A stretch of DNA of 34,282 bases from an uncultured Candidatus Saccharibacteria bacterium (GCA_947565505.1 CANOGH010000003.1:1-34282), one strand, 5' to 3'; numbered from the stretch's first letter, positions 26,472 to 34,187 are shown. Notes: a model not told the origin generated them from the sequence alone. Numbers and translations are program-made.

Positions 26472-26671
26472 TAAAAAACTAAAAAATACTAGATAAATTT
26501 TACGCCTCTCAGGTTTCACAATGAGTATATCTATTCTTTAAGGAAAACAATTTTAATGTAACGTATTAGAAGCGGGCTTAACGTCTCCGAAACAAATCAC
26601 GGAGCATGATAAACTCAAATTACAAAACCAAGCCCATATCTCCTACCCACCTAGCCAGTTATAGCAAACTG

Positions 26672-26680
26672 TGCTACAAT
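26672..26680 (+). promoter_or_regulatory. Extended -10 promoter of smpB
   Basis: TGCTACAAT (TACAAT 26675-26680). The first ATG lies 23 bases downstream, with no ribosome binding site. A longer in-frame GTG at 26671 lies inside the promoter and is rejected. Confidence 0.62.
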
Positions 26681-26703
26681 CAAACCAAGATTTAAAATTA
26701 GTT

Positions 26704-27120
26704 ATGATGAAGAAAACCAAAACTCCGAGCACTGTTACTGTTAATCGCAAAGCTCACTTCGACTACTTTCTTGAAGAAGAGTTAACTTGCGGTATGGTTT
26801 TGTCTGGACTTGAAGTGCGTGCTATTCGCGATCATCACGTCCAGCTCAAAGGAGCATTCGTTACCATTAGAAACCGAGAATTATGGCTCAACAACCTCAC
26901 GCTGGGAGCTGACACCGCCCGCAATATTAAATTAATGGCCACCAAAAAGCAGCTCACCGGGCTCATCCGCGCCAAACAAGATGGCTTACAACTTGTACCG
27001 GTACGCCTCCTAGCTGGCGGTCGATACATCAAGCTAGTCATTGCTACTGGCAAAGGCAAAAAGAAGTATGACAAGCGCGAAACTATCAAAAAACGTGACG
27101 CGTTAAGAGGAAAATATTAG
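26704..27120 (+). CDS. smpB: SsrA-binding protein SmpB
   Basis: SmpB binds tmRNA and brings it to stalled ribosomes for trans-translation. The 138-residue product has the beta-barrel core (VTVNRKAHFDYFLEEELTCG, MVLSGLEVRAIRDHHVQLKG) and the basic C-terminal tail (KGKKKYDKRETIKKRDALRG) that enters the mRNA channel. Two ATGs are adjacent (26704 and 26707). The tmRNA gene often lies near smpB, but I find no tmRNA in the window. A bidirectional terminator follows. Confidence 0.96.
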   Translation: MMKKTKTPSTVTVNRKAHFDYFLEEELTCGMVLSGLEVRAIRDHHVQLKGAFVTIRNRELWLNNLTLGADTARNIKLMATKKQLTGLIRAKQDGLQLVPVRLLAGGRYIKLVIATGKGKKKYDKRETIKKRDALRGKY

Positions 27121-27144
27121 CCCCACAAACATCCAATTTGTAGC

Positions 27145-27197
27145 AACAAAAAAGACCCTGCACTAGACACTTACTCTAGCAGATGCAGGGCCTTTTC
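27145..27197. terminator. Bidirectional terminator between smpB and the 27232 gene
   Basis: CCCTGCA (27156-27162) pairs with TGCAGGG (27184-27190), with an inner CTAGA/TCTAG stem. A T-rich tail follows on + (CCTTTTC) and an A run precedes on the other side, so it can stop both convergent genes. Confidence 0.85.
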
Positions 27198-27231
27198 TAA
27201 ACTACTTGACGCTGGTCGCGCCAGTAAAACC

Positions 27232-27984
27232 TTACAATGACGAATATCTCTGGTTAATCATAAAAAGTATTAGTTCCATAGTGTCCAATGCGAAACTCTT
27301 TCTTACTTCTGTATCTTCTTCAGGCTCAATCACCTCATCATTAGCTTCATTTAAAACATCCTTACTTGCAACTTTCTGTAATGACGGTTCAAATAAATTC
27401 ATCAAACCAAGCACGCAAAGCGGTAGTTCATCCGCTATCAAAAACTGTTTACCATATGCCAAGCGTAATACAATACGGCTCTTAAACGGCAACTCATCCC
27501 GGATAACTCCTGCTACGATTTTCTTAAAGCGTTTCTGCTCTTCACTACTTGCCACCTTTCCATAAAGGTCAATAAATAATTGCCGCAAATTCAAGTCCTT
27601 ACAGTCAAGTATGTCGCAATCAGCCTCAGCATGAGGGAAAATCACATCTCTTTGCATAGTGGACCGCATCACTACATGCTCATTGATCTCGCCCGCCCAA
27701 TGCACTTTAGTACACTTCAGTTGATCGGGCGTTAAATTGCCTACATCTAAAATTTTGTCACAATTAGCCATTAAGATGCGCAAACGCATTAAAACTTCGT
27801 CTAACGCCACCGTGGCGCCCGCCGCGTCTGGTTGAAAAGCCAGGAATAGAGTTTCGCGTTCATGCTTCTGCAAATGCCCATCAATAACTGCCTGCATTTT
27901 CTCTTTTTCAGCTTTATGAAACTTCTTCTTGCCGTATAATGTTTTAAAGATCCTTGACATTACACCTTTATCCGTAATATCCAC
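27232..27984 (-). CDS. Soluble protein of unknown function
   Basis: About 250 residues with no signal peptide or clear membrane segment. It begins with a basic helical region (about 10-35, RIFKTLYGKKKFHKAEKEK), contains a middle stretch with several Cys and His (CDKILDVGNL, LKCTKVHWAGEI, DCDILDCKDL) and ends in a Glu-rich segment followed by a hydrophobic helix (ALDTMELILFMIN). I do not recognise the family. The longest frame starts at GTG 27993, but GTG 27984 has AGGTGA 5 bases upstream; ATG 27960 is another option. It has its own promoter of the shared accessory type with a leader of about 75 nt. Confidence 0.65.
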   Translation of the reverse strand: MDITDKGVMSRIFKTLYGKKKFHKAEKEKMQAVIDGHLQKHERETLFLAFQPDAAGATVALDEVLMRLRILMANCDKILDVGNLTPDQLKCTKVHWAGEINEHVVMRSTMQRDVIFPHAEADCDILDCKDLNLRQLFIDLYGKVASSEEQKRFKKIVAGVIRDELPFKSRIVLRLAYGKQFLIADELPLCVLGLMNLFEPSLQKVASKDVLNEANDEVIEPEEDTEVRKSFALDTMELILFMINQRYSSL

Positions 27985-27993
27985 TTCTCTCAC

Positions 27994-28067
27994 CTCATTT
28001 CTCTGTATTCATAAATCACATATCCGCCATTTTTTAAAGTGCACCTCCCCTCATCCGTTATCTTCCT
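27994..28067 (-). promoter_or_regulatory. Leader of the 27232 gene with two mini-ORFs
   Basis: The leader carries a ribosome-binding-like GGGGAGGTG, then a four-codon ORF (ATG GCG GAT ATG TGA) and a five-codon ORF (ATG AAT ACA GAG AAA TGA) whose stop overlaps the ribosome binding region of the gene. Translational coupling is possible but unproven. Confidence 0.3.
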
Positions 28068-28076
28068 ATTGTAACA
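28060..28076 (-). promoter_or_regulatory. Promoter of the 27232 gene
   Basis: TGTTACAAT (TACAAT 28073-28068) followed by AGGAAGATAA on the minus strand, one of the copies of the shared motif. Confidence 0.65.
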
Positions 28077-28434
28077 TTTTCTCTCAATAACGCAATAGCT
28101 GTCACTGTTCCAAGTTATATTTTTCAGTACAGCCGTAAATGATTAATGAATAAACCTCCCCGGAGCAAGCTCCGACAGTTCGTCATCATAATCTACTGTT
28201 CCGATAGTCACGAACATCAATTTTATAAACAAAACCACCTTGTGGTGCTATCATAAAGCAAGATATATCTCAATCCTTTCACCCCTCTGGTGCCGACTCG
28301 GAAAAACAAGCAAACTTATTTTTCCGTGGGTTTTCCACGCGCATACCAACGAGGTTACCCGTTGGGCGAGCATAAGCAAGTCTACACGGTGCTTCGCAAA
28401 ACTTCAAATCCCACCACACAAGACTCCTCATCTG
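28077..28434. other. Intergenic region with six tandem hairpins
   Basis: No gene is supported. Perfect stems lie in series: CGGAGC/GCTCCG (28161-28174), GTTCGT/ACGAAC (28178-28215), ACCAC/GTGGT (28234-28246), CGGAAAAA/TTTTTCCG (28299-28326), CGTGG/CCACG (28325-28339) and CCAACG/CGTTGG (28346-28365). A minus-strand 50-codon frame (28279-28431) runs through part of it. It could be a structured RNA or a degenerate repeat element. Confidence 0.45.
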
Positions 28435-28443
28435 TGCTAAAAT
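28435..28443 (+). promoter_or_regulatory. Extended -10 promoter of the exonuclease gene, leaderless
   Basis: TGCTAAAAT (TAAAAT 28438-28443) ends 6 bases before the ATG at 28450. Confidence 0.7.
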
Positions 28444-28449
28444 AGAGCC

Positions 28450-29247
28450 ATGAAACTATTTTCCTGGAACATCAATGGGCTACGCGCCGTCCTCAAAAAA
28501 GGCGCTCTGCAAGAGTTTATTGCCACCGAACAGCCAGACATTCTCTGTCTTCAAGAAACTAAGGCTAAACCCGGGCAAGCCGAGTTCGATCTCCCAGAAT
28601 ATCTTGAGCTTTGGAATAGCGCCGAACGAGCTGGCTATTCTGGCACTGCCATCTTTAGTAAGTATCAACCCCTTAACACCACCAACGGATTTAACGAAAC
28701 TATCAATGCTAGCTATGACTGGAGTAATGATCAATATGGCGGACCACTCAATGAAGGCCGCGTCCAAACTGCCGAGTTTGAACCGTTTTATCTTGTCAAC
28801 GTTTATACGCCCAACAGTAAGCGCGACCTCTCCCGCTTAAATTTACGCGAGACGCTGTGGGATCCGGCCTTTTTGGAATATCTCAAGCAACTTAATCGTC
28901 TCAAGCCGGTAGTGGTTTGCGGAGATTTTAATGCCGCACATACTCCTCTAGATCTTGCCCGCCCTAAAGACAACCAACATAACGCCGGCTTTACTAGTGA
29001 AGAGCGCCAGGGAATCAAGAATCTGATTAGTAGTGGTTTTATCGACACTTTCCGCTATTTCTACCCGTCTGTACAACGTTATACTTGGTGGTCTCACTGG
29101 GGTAAAGCCCGCGAACGCAACGTTGGCTGGCGGATCGACTATTTCTTTATTTCTGAAAGCCTACTGCCACACCTCAAAAAAGCCGAAATTTATGAACACA
29201 TCCCAGGGTCAGATCACTGTCCAGTCGGGATTGAACTGGAATTCTAA
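28450..29247 (+). CDS. xth: Exodeoxyribonuclease III / AP endonuclease
   Basis: This enzyme cuts DNA at abasic sites and removes 3' blocking groups in base excision repair, using Mg2+. The 265-residue protein shows the exonuclease-endonuclease-phosphatase fold with Asn7 in SWNINGLRA, metal-binding Glu36 in LQETKA, the VVVCGDFNAAH motif, and the final His256 in GSDHCPV. Length is normal and all catalytic positions I can check are kept. The mRNA appears leaderless. It is not in an evident operon; the next gene has its own promoter. Confidence 0.95.
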   Translation: MKLFSWNINGLRAVLKKGALQEFIATEQPDILCLQETKAKPGQAEFDLPEYLELWNSAERAGYSGTAIFSKYQPLNTTNGFNETINASYDWSNDQYGGPLNEGRVQTAEFEPFYLVNVYTPNSKRDLSRLNLRETLWDPAFLEYLKQLNRLKPVVVCGDFNAAHTPLDLARPKDNQHNAGFTSEERQGIKNLISSGFIDTFRYFYPSVQRYTWWSHWGKARERNVGWRIDYFFISESLLPHLKKAEIYEHIPGSDHCPVGIELEF

Positions 29248-29302
29248 ATGTCAAGTGAGCTACCTTTTTTCTCCCAAATTTCAGGTTTTTGTCAAAAAAC
29301 TA

Positions 29303-29331
29303 TTGACTTTTTGATAAAAGTGTGTTATAAT
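29303..29331 (+). promoter_or_regulatory. Promoter of the 29349 gene
   Basis: TTGACT (29303-29308), 17 bases, then TATAAT (29326-29331) with extended TG. The following GGAAGGATAGGG resembles the shared accessory motif and also holds the ribosome binding site. Confidence 0.78.
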
Positions 29332-29348
29332 GGAAGGATAGGGATCTT

Positions 29349-30206
29349 ATGAAAGCTTTTGCAACCATTAGTCCTGATCTCTCTTATTGGCAAAAACAAA
29401 CTACGCCACTTTTTACGGATCTATATTGGAACGTCCCCGAACAAAAATTTGGTACAGTCAACGTGATTGGTGGAAACAGTCAAAATTTTGCCACACCCGT
29501 CAAAATCGCCGAATACCTAACACGTAATTTTCCGATCAAACATCTTAATAATGTCTTTCCGGATATCCTCAAATCCAAATTTCCACCCCTTCCTAACCTA
29601 ATTTTCACGCCGTCCACCAGTAGCGGTTCCTTCGCCAAGACTCGCGAATTAATTACTGTGACCAATTCAGCCAACGCCAACCTATTTATCGGCGACCTCT
29701 CTAGAAATTCCGAGACTCTCATTGCTTTAAGCCTAGCCACTCAACCAACCGCCGAATTAGTGTCCGCCGGTCACTATTCTCACTTTGCCAAGCCACTCAA
29801 CGTCCTGACGCGTGACACCATTGACCTTTTAGCTCCCGAAATCGAGCCCCTCCTACGTCAGCCTGAGACCATCCTAGTCGCTTCCATGATTCAGCTACAA
29901 AAAGTGTTTCGTGCCATTTTTTATCCCAAAATGATCCTCCTTTCACAACCACTCATACCGATTATTGAAACCCTCCACAAGTTTACTCTATCCTACTCCG
30001 CCACACTCCTCACCTTCCACCAGAACAACCTCATCGTTGCAAGTAGTGGTAAAATCATCACCACCCACCTAGTTGACACTCATTACTCACCAATTACCTT
30101 GTGGGCGGGTGAACTAGCAGCCAAAGTGACTGTGCTAAATCTTTTTAATCCTCATAAAACTCTTGAAGCTACCACAGCAGCCATTCATTACCAACCCGGA
30201 AACTGA
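29349..30206 (+). CDS. Ribokinase-fold protein related to NAD(P)H-hydrate dehydratase, possibly degenerate
   Basis: The 285-residue protein begins YWQKQTTPLFTDLYWNVPEQ and continues with VNVIGGNSQNFATPVKIAEY, SSGSFAKTREL and LFIGDLSRNSETL. The order resembles the C-terminal kinase-fold domain of YjeF/NnrD proteins, which repair hydrated NAD(P)H with ADP or ATP, and a CPR-associated variant of it. The Gly-rich GGDxxTGDVLAG-type motif expected near the catalytic Asp is not visible, so activity is uncertain. It has its own strong promoter and is soluble. It could be a sensor or a divergent kinase. Confidence 0.55.
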   Translation: MKAFATISPDLSYWQKQTTPLFTDLYWNVPEQKFGTVNVIGGNSQNFATPVKIAEYLTRNFPIKHLNNVFPDILKSKFPPLPNLIFTPSTSSGSFAKTRELITVTNSANANLFIGDLSRNSETLIALSLATQPTAELVSAGHYSHFAKPLNVLTRDTIDLLAPEIEPLLRQPETILVASMIQLQKVFRAIFYPKMILLSQPLIPIIETLHKFTLSYSATLLTFHQNNLIVASSGKIITTHLVDTHYSPITLWAGELAAKVTVLNLFNPHKTLEATTAAIHYQPGN

Positions 30207-30305
30207 TAGAACAGCCATCACGTTTTTACAGCCAGCTTAAACAGCGTTTTTAAACTCAGCTATTTTGCGCTTAGCCACTCATTAAACTGACCCAAAATTT
30301 CTGAC

Positions 30306-30334
30306 TTTATTATTTCGAATTTCTATGAGAAAAT
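30306..30334 (+). promoter_or_regulatory. Weak promoter candidate of the 30380 surface gene
   Basis: TTTATT (30306-30311), 17 bases, then GAAAAT (30329-30334) with TGA before it, followed by AGAAGATG. The -10 departs from consensus at its first base. Confidence 0.4.
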
Positions 30335-30379
30335 AGAAGATGTAACTTACAGGCTTAGGCTTACTGAAAGGGGGATATC

Positions 30380-31216
30380 ATGAGACCTACGCACGTTATC
30401 AAAATTATCTGCATTATTGTATTGACAGTGGCTATGAAGTATCAATCAAGCCAGTATGCAACTGAAAATCCAGACCTACACCAACCTTGGCAAAACTTAT
30501 GCTGGAGCGAAGCCTACGAGAAGCAAACCATCGTAGAACTTGATCACGCCGAACGGGTGCGCCAACCCATTCTCAATTCGGTCATTAATCATCCGGAAAG
30601 ATTTGAAGAGCACAATTTTATCAATATTACTGATTTAAAAACTCACTCAAATAGTATTTGGAGCACCGAACTTCAGCCCAATACTGATTACGAAGTACAA
30701 ATTTATTTTCGTAACGACAGTGATCCCAAATATTACCAAAGTGGCGGCACGGCAACTGGCGTTCGACTAGCTATTGACTTCAATACTCAATTAATGAAAG
30801 ACCAAGAAGGCGCTATTGCCGCTACCATTATAGCCGACAACACCGAACCAGCACAGTTCACTGATCTCCATTGGCTCTATGCCGATACTAATTTAGAAAT
30901 CCAGTACATCGAGCACAGTGCACGGATCCATAGCAACGGCAAAGTTAACAATACCGCGCTAGAAGATGAACTTTTTTCCAAAACGGGTTGTCTTTTAGGT
31001 TACAACCGTCTCAATGGACGCCTTCCTGGAGGCGATCAATTTATGGGTTGGGTAAGTTTTAGAATTCACACTAAGAAGGTTATCAATCTGAATACTATGA
31101 TCTACGACATGATAATAATCACACTCATTGGCGTCGGATGTGGATTTATTATCTTCTCTATCATCGTTATGCCTTGTTATCGCATATTCAAACATTTCAC
31201 CAGAAACCAGAAATAG
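30380..31216 (+). CDS. Putative surface protein anchored by a C-terminal membrane segment
   Basis: The 278-residue protein has a hydrophobic N-terminus that looks like a signal peptide (about 6-19, VIKIICIIVLTVAM), an extracellular domain of about 215 residues, and a strong membrane segment near 240-263 (IIITLIGVGCGFIIFSIIV) followed by a short basic tail. The outer domain contains NTDYEVQIYFRNDSDPKYYQ and LLGYNRLNGRLPGGDQFMGW, patterns I associate with beta-sandwich surface domains of actinobacteria-associated organisms. The start has AAAGGGGG 6 bases upstream. A double hairpin terminator follows. A role in contact with a host cell is plausible but not shown. Confidence 0.68.
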   Translation: MRPTHVIKIICIIVLTVAMKYQSSQYATENPDLHQPWQNLCWSEAYEKQTIVELDHAERVRQPILNSVINHPERFEEHNFINITDLKTHSNSIWSTELQPNTDYEVQIYFRNDSDPKYYQSGGTATGVRLAIDFNTQLMKDQEGAIAATIIADNTEPAQFTDLHWLYADTNLEIQYIEHSARIHSNGKVNNTALEDELFSKTGCLLGYNRLNGRLPGGDQFMGWVSFRIHTKKVINLNTMIYDMIIITLIGVGCGFIIFSIIVMPCYRIFKHFTRNQK

Positions 31217-31225
31217 TACCTTCAT

Positions 31226-31252
31226 AGAATCTTTCACATGTTCGAAGATTCT
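31226..31252. terminator. Hairpin after the 30380 gene
   Basis: AGAATCTT (31226-31233) pairs perfectly with AAGATTCT (31245-31252). No T run follows, so it may stabilise the 3' end, with the next hairpin stopping transcription. Confidence 0.5.
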
Positions 31253-31255
31253 ACC

Positions 31256-31296
31256 AAAAAGAGGCAGCATATGTTCTATCAAGTCTGCCTCTTTTC
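31256..31296. terminator. Bidirectional terminator
   Basis: AAAAGAGGCAG (31257-31267) pairs with CTGCCTCTTTT (31285-31295), 11 bp, with A and T runs on both sides. It separates the convergent 30380 and 31383 genes. Confidence 0.88.
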
Positions 31297-31382
31297 TATA
31301 TTCACTTGACTAATCCGTTATCCCAGCATTACGGCTATCAAGCTCCCGTCCCAAGTATTTGAATGATTAGCAAAAACTAAAG

Positions 31383-31610
31383 TTATCTTGACCTATTCTT
31401 TTGTTGTTTGCTCGACGACTTCCGTTTTTTATCTTGAGTGTTTGTGTCGCGTTTCCGGAGTACCACTCTGTACCCTATCAAGAAAACTCCCGCCACCAAT
31501 ACAACTGCTAGGATCGTTAAAACTATACCTAACACCCCCGCACTCTGTGCTCCAGATTCGTCACCGCTTACCGTGCCAGTACCTGGAGCTGACAATATTG
31601 AGTTACTAAT
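31383..31610 (-). CDS. Small single-pass membrane protein with probable AUU start
   Basis: The frame encodes 75 residues if begun at ATT 31610, or 70 from TTG 31595. It has a short Ser/Gly-rich outer part with APGTG, one membrane helix (about 27-49, GIVLTILAVVLVAGVFLIGY), and a basic cytoplasmic tail (RKRDTNTQDKKRKSSSKQQ). AAGGAGG lies 5 bases before ATT 31610 but 20 bases before TTG 31595, which favours AUU initiation. A TATAAT promoter lies 45-50 bases upstream. The APGTG segment plus helix plus basic tail recalls a sorting signal, but no sortase is in the window. Function unknown. Confidence 0.6.
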   Translation of the reverse strand: MSNSILSAPGTGTVSGDESGAQSAGVLGIVLTILAVVLVAGVFLIGYRVVLRKRDTNTQDKKRKSSSKQQKNRSR

Positions 31611-31657
31611 CAGAACCTCCTTCTCGGCGTTTCTAGACTGCCGTTATTTCTAACTTC

Positions 31658-31666
31658 ATTATAACA
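31658..31666 (-). promoter_or_regulatory. Extended -10 promoter of the small membrane protein gene
   Basis: TGTTATAAT on the minus strand (TATAAT 31663-31658), directly after the 3' end of the upstream glycosyltransferase gene. Confidence 0.65.
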
Positions 31667-31676
31667 AATCTCAGAA

Positions 31677-32921
31677 TTAACGTAAACGCTTTTTCAAAGC
31701 CAATTGGTAAACGTCCAGCAAACTTCCTAGCTGCGCGCTCTGCACCACCAAATGGCGATTTTGCAACATTACTCGACTCATCGTGGTAATTTGTGCAGCT
31801 TGCAAATTTTCTAGCGCTCGTGCCATCGCGAGCGAATCGTGTGACTCTGCAAAAACGTAACTTCCCGCCGGCACCACCTCCTTCATATCAGGATCACAAA
31901 AAAACACCGGCAAACCAGTCACCGTTGCCTCCAGTAAAGTCATACCCTGAGTGTCAAAATCATAAGACGTATTCACACTTAAATGACAGCTCTTCATGCA
32001 TTGATAAATCTCCGCATGCTCCCGTTGTCCTTCGAATTTCACCTGCAAACCATGAGTTTTAGCATAACGCTTCGCGCGTCGCAACTGATTGCCCCTACCA
32101 TAAACATACAAAATATACGGCCGTTCCAGCCGATTTAATGCTCTTAGGAATGGCATAATGCGTTTTTCTTTAGATATTCGCGAGTTCCAAAGTAACCTTA
32201 AGGTCGCCGTCTGGTTGCCGGATAATTCCGGGTCTGTGCTTGAGCCCAAAGACCGTTCTGAAAACTCCACCTCCAAAATCTGATCTGGAACACCGTTAGA
32301 AACTGGCAGGACTGGCTTAGTAACACCATATTTTTTAATTTTTACCGCAAAGTGTTTAGAAGGTGTCACCACCACATCGGCATACTGCGCTTGATTGACC
32401 ATAATCTGCCACATCAATACCTGCGCCAAAGATTTTGCTTGCTCCTTATCGCGATGCACTTTTAAACTATGTGGTAAATAGCACTGATGCAAAAAATGCA
32501 ATATTCCCGCCACGATCGTCTTAAATGGATGTATGACATTAATCATAATCGCCTGATCTTCACGCCCATGCATCGTCTGCACGAGAGGAACTCCGAAACG
32601 CCGTGCCAGCCTAATTCCAGCTAGACTACAGCTAGTTTCGTAATGCACATGCACCAGATCGAACTCACCAAACTGCGGAAATTTTTGTAAAACAAATCGC
32701 TCCACCACCGGCGGACGCTTTGCTAAAACCGATTTTTCAATTTTTACCCAGCGATGACTAGGCACTGTTACTACATTCTTCTCCTTCGCATCAAAACCAG
32801 GACAAAAAATAGTCACCTCATGCCCAGCCTCTTCTAAAGCCTGCTTTTGCGCTTTAATCGAAGTTGCAATCCCACCACTGCCCCAAGGAGCATAAATATC
32901 GGTAAACAAAGCAATCTTCAT
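31677..32921 (-). CDS. Second family 4 glycosyltransferase
   Basis: A 414-residue GT-B enzyme that starts MKIALFTDIYAPWGSGGIAT, with the N-terminal acceptor-binding domain containing LVHVHYETSCSLAG, and a C-terminal domain with LLWNSRISKEKRI, YVYGRGNQLRRA and the EX7E-type region FDTQGMTLLEATVTGLPVFF. It is about 30 residues shorter than the GT4 at 25116 and lacks its basic tail. It is transcribed alone from an extended -10 9 bases before the ATG. It may work in the same glycolipid or surface glycan route as the other GT4; the sequence does not say. Confidence 0.9.
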   Translation of the reverse strand: MKIALFTDIYAPWGSGGIATSIKAQKQALEEAGHEVTIFCPGFDAKEKNVVTVPSHRWVKIEKSVLAKRPPVVERFVLQKFPQFGEFDLVHVHYETSCSLAGIRLARRFGVPLVQTMHGREDQAIMINVIHPFKTIVAGILHFLHQCYLPHSLKVHRDKEQAKSLAQVLMWQIMVNQAQYADVVVTPSKHFAVKIKKYGVTKPVLPVSNGVPDQILEVEFSERSLGSSTDPELSGNQTATLRLLWNSRISKEKRIMPFLRALNRLERPYILYVYGRGNQLRRAKRYAKTHGLQVKFEGQREHAEIYQCMKSCHLSVNTSYDFDTQGMTLLEATVTGLPVFFCDPDMKEVVPAGSYVFAESHDSLAMARALENLQAAQITTMSRVMLQNRHLVVQSAQLGSLLDVYQLALKKRLR

Positions 32922-32930
32922 AATGCCTTC

Positions 32931-32939
32931 ATTCTAGCA
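32931..32939 (-). promoter_or_regulatory. Extended -10 promoter of the second GT4 gene
   Basis: TGCTAGAAT on the minus strand (TAGAAT 32936-32931) ends 9 bases before the ATG. Confidence 0.65.
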
Positions 32940-33075
32940 CATTTTTTTGTAAATGCCTAGCAAAAACTCATCTAACATTTTTCGATCTACTAGAATAAAA
33001 ATCTCGACAACTCACGCCCTATTAGAAAAACCGTCAGCAATCACACTACTTTTTCTTAGCGCTCGTGTTAATCTA

Positions 33076-33084
33076 TGTTATACT
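33076..33084 (+). promoter_or_regulatory. Extended -10 promoter of metK
   Basis: TGTTATACT (TATACT 33079-33084) ends 7 bases before the ATG at 33092. No SAM riboswitch is visible. Confidence 0.68.
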
Positions 33085-33091
33085 TAAAGCT

Positions 33092-34111
33092 ATGAAAGCA
33101 TCAATTTACCGAACCGCCGAAAGCGTTTCACCGAAACACCCAGACAAACTTTGCGACCAAATCTCCGACGCAATTTTAGACGCTCATCTCTCACAAGACC
33201 CTAACGCTCGAGTCGCCGTTGAAACTTGCGGTGGGCACGGTCAAATTTTTATCACCGGCGAAATCAGTTCTCACGCCGCAGATATTGACATTAAAGCAAT
33301 CGTTGATCGTATTACAGGAGACCCCAAACTACATCTAGAAGTTAATCTTGTTGAACAAAGCCCAGCCATTGCTCAAGGAGTTAACACTGGTGGCGCCGGA
33401 GATCAGGGAATTATGATCGGCTACGCCTGTGACGAAACTCCTGAATTACTGCCGCTAGAAGTCATCCTAGCGCGTAAACTCAACCAAATGATTTACCATG
33501 ATTTTCCTTATGACGGCAAAACTCAAGTTACCTTACATCTCGACTCTGACAATCGTTACTTAGTAGATTCAATTGTCGCTAGTTTTCAAAATGTGTCGCA
33601 AACCGACCTGCGCAGCATCGTGACCAATTTCATTCTTCAGGAACAACTACCAGGCCAGCCTACCCTACATCTCAATCCGGCTGGAGATTGGACGCAGGGT
33701 GGCTTTGAGGCTGACACTGGACTAACCGGTAGAAAGTTAGTTGTAGACAACTATGGGCCCCAAATACCCGTAGGTGGTGGAGCCTTCTCTGGCAAAGACG
33801 CCTCCAAAGTCGATCGGTCAGCAGCCTACATGGCCCGCAAAATTGCCTGCGATTATTTACGACAAACTGGCGCAAAAACTGTCCTTGTACGCCTAGCCTA
33901 CGCTATCGGCTACGACCAACCGTTAGAGCGCAGTGTCATGATTAATAGCGAAAATCATCTTATACCGCTTGGTAGTCAAAATAACCCAGTAGATGGTTAT
34001 AATCTCACCCCACGGGGAATTAGCGACTTTCTCGAACTTAAGCAACCCCACTTTGAAGCTACTGCACGCTACGGTCATTTTGGACACCCCGAATTTACCT
34101 GGGAAAAATAA
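33092..34111 (+). CDS. metK: S-adenosylmethionine synthetase (MetK), short form
   Basis: MetK makes S-adenosylmethionine from methionine and ATP in the cytoplasm. The 339-residue protein keeps HPDKLCDQISDAILD (about 13-27), GGAGDQGIMIGYA, the phosphate-binding GGGAFSGKDASKVDRSAAY and the C-terminal LTPRGI region. It is shorter than the usual 380-400 residues, and the normal E-G-H-P-D-K has become P-K-H-P-D-K. ATG 33092 is preferred over TTG 33065, which lies upstream of the -10. The product could feed methyltransferases and, if it decarboxylates SAM, the SpeD-like protein encoded 8 kb away. A minus-strand promoter faces its 3' end. Confidence 0.95.
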   Translation: MKASIYRTAESVSPKHPDKLCDQISDAILDAHLSQDPNARVAVETCGGHGQIFITGEISSHAADIDIKAIVDRITGDPKLHLEVNLVEQSPAIAQGVNTGGAGDQGIMIGYACDETPELLPLEVILARKLNQMIYHDFPYDGKTQVTLHLDSDNRYLVDSIVASFQNVSQTDLRSIVTNFILQEQLPGQPTLHLNPAGDWTQGGFEADTGLTGRKLVVDNYGPQIPVGGGAFSGKDASKVDRSAAYMARKIACDYLRQTGAKTVLVRLAYAIGYDQPLERSVMINSENHLIPLGSQNNPVDGYNLTPRGISDFLELKQPHFEATARYGHFGHPEFTWEK

Positions 34112-34137
34112 TTAGGGCAGCCTTCCTTACTATCCAC
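34075..34137 (-). other. Possible 20-residue ORF antisense to the metK 3' end
   Basis: GTG 34137 opens a frame of 20 codons plus TGA (VDSKEGCPNYFSQVNSGCPK), with GGAGG 6 bases upstream and a strong promoter about 50 bases further back. It has two Cys. It overlaps metK on the opposite strand. It is listed because promoter and ribosome binding site both fit, but an untranslated antisense RNA is equally possible. Confidence 0.3.
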
Positions 34138-34187
34138 CCCGCACCTCCAAGATTATACATTCCTTAATAATTATAGCCTATCTTCCT

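Noticed and set aside
26671-26703. GTG 26671 as the smpB start
   Set aside because: It lies inside the extended -10 box and encodes residues outside the family.
28279-28431. Minus-strand 50-codon ORF (starts MRSLVWWDLK)
   Set aside because: No ribosome binding site was recognised and its sequence is dominated by the hairpin arms; kept only as part of the repeat-element idea.
28077-28434. tmRNA next to smpB
   Set aside because: No TTCGAC motif, no tag frame ending in Ala-Ala and no tRNA-like 3' end were found here or in the other gaps.
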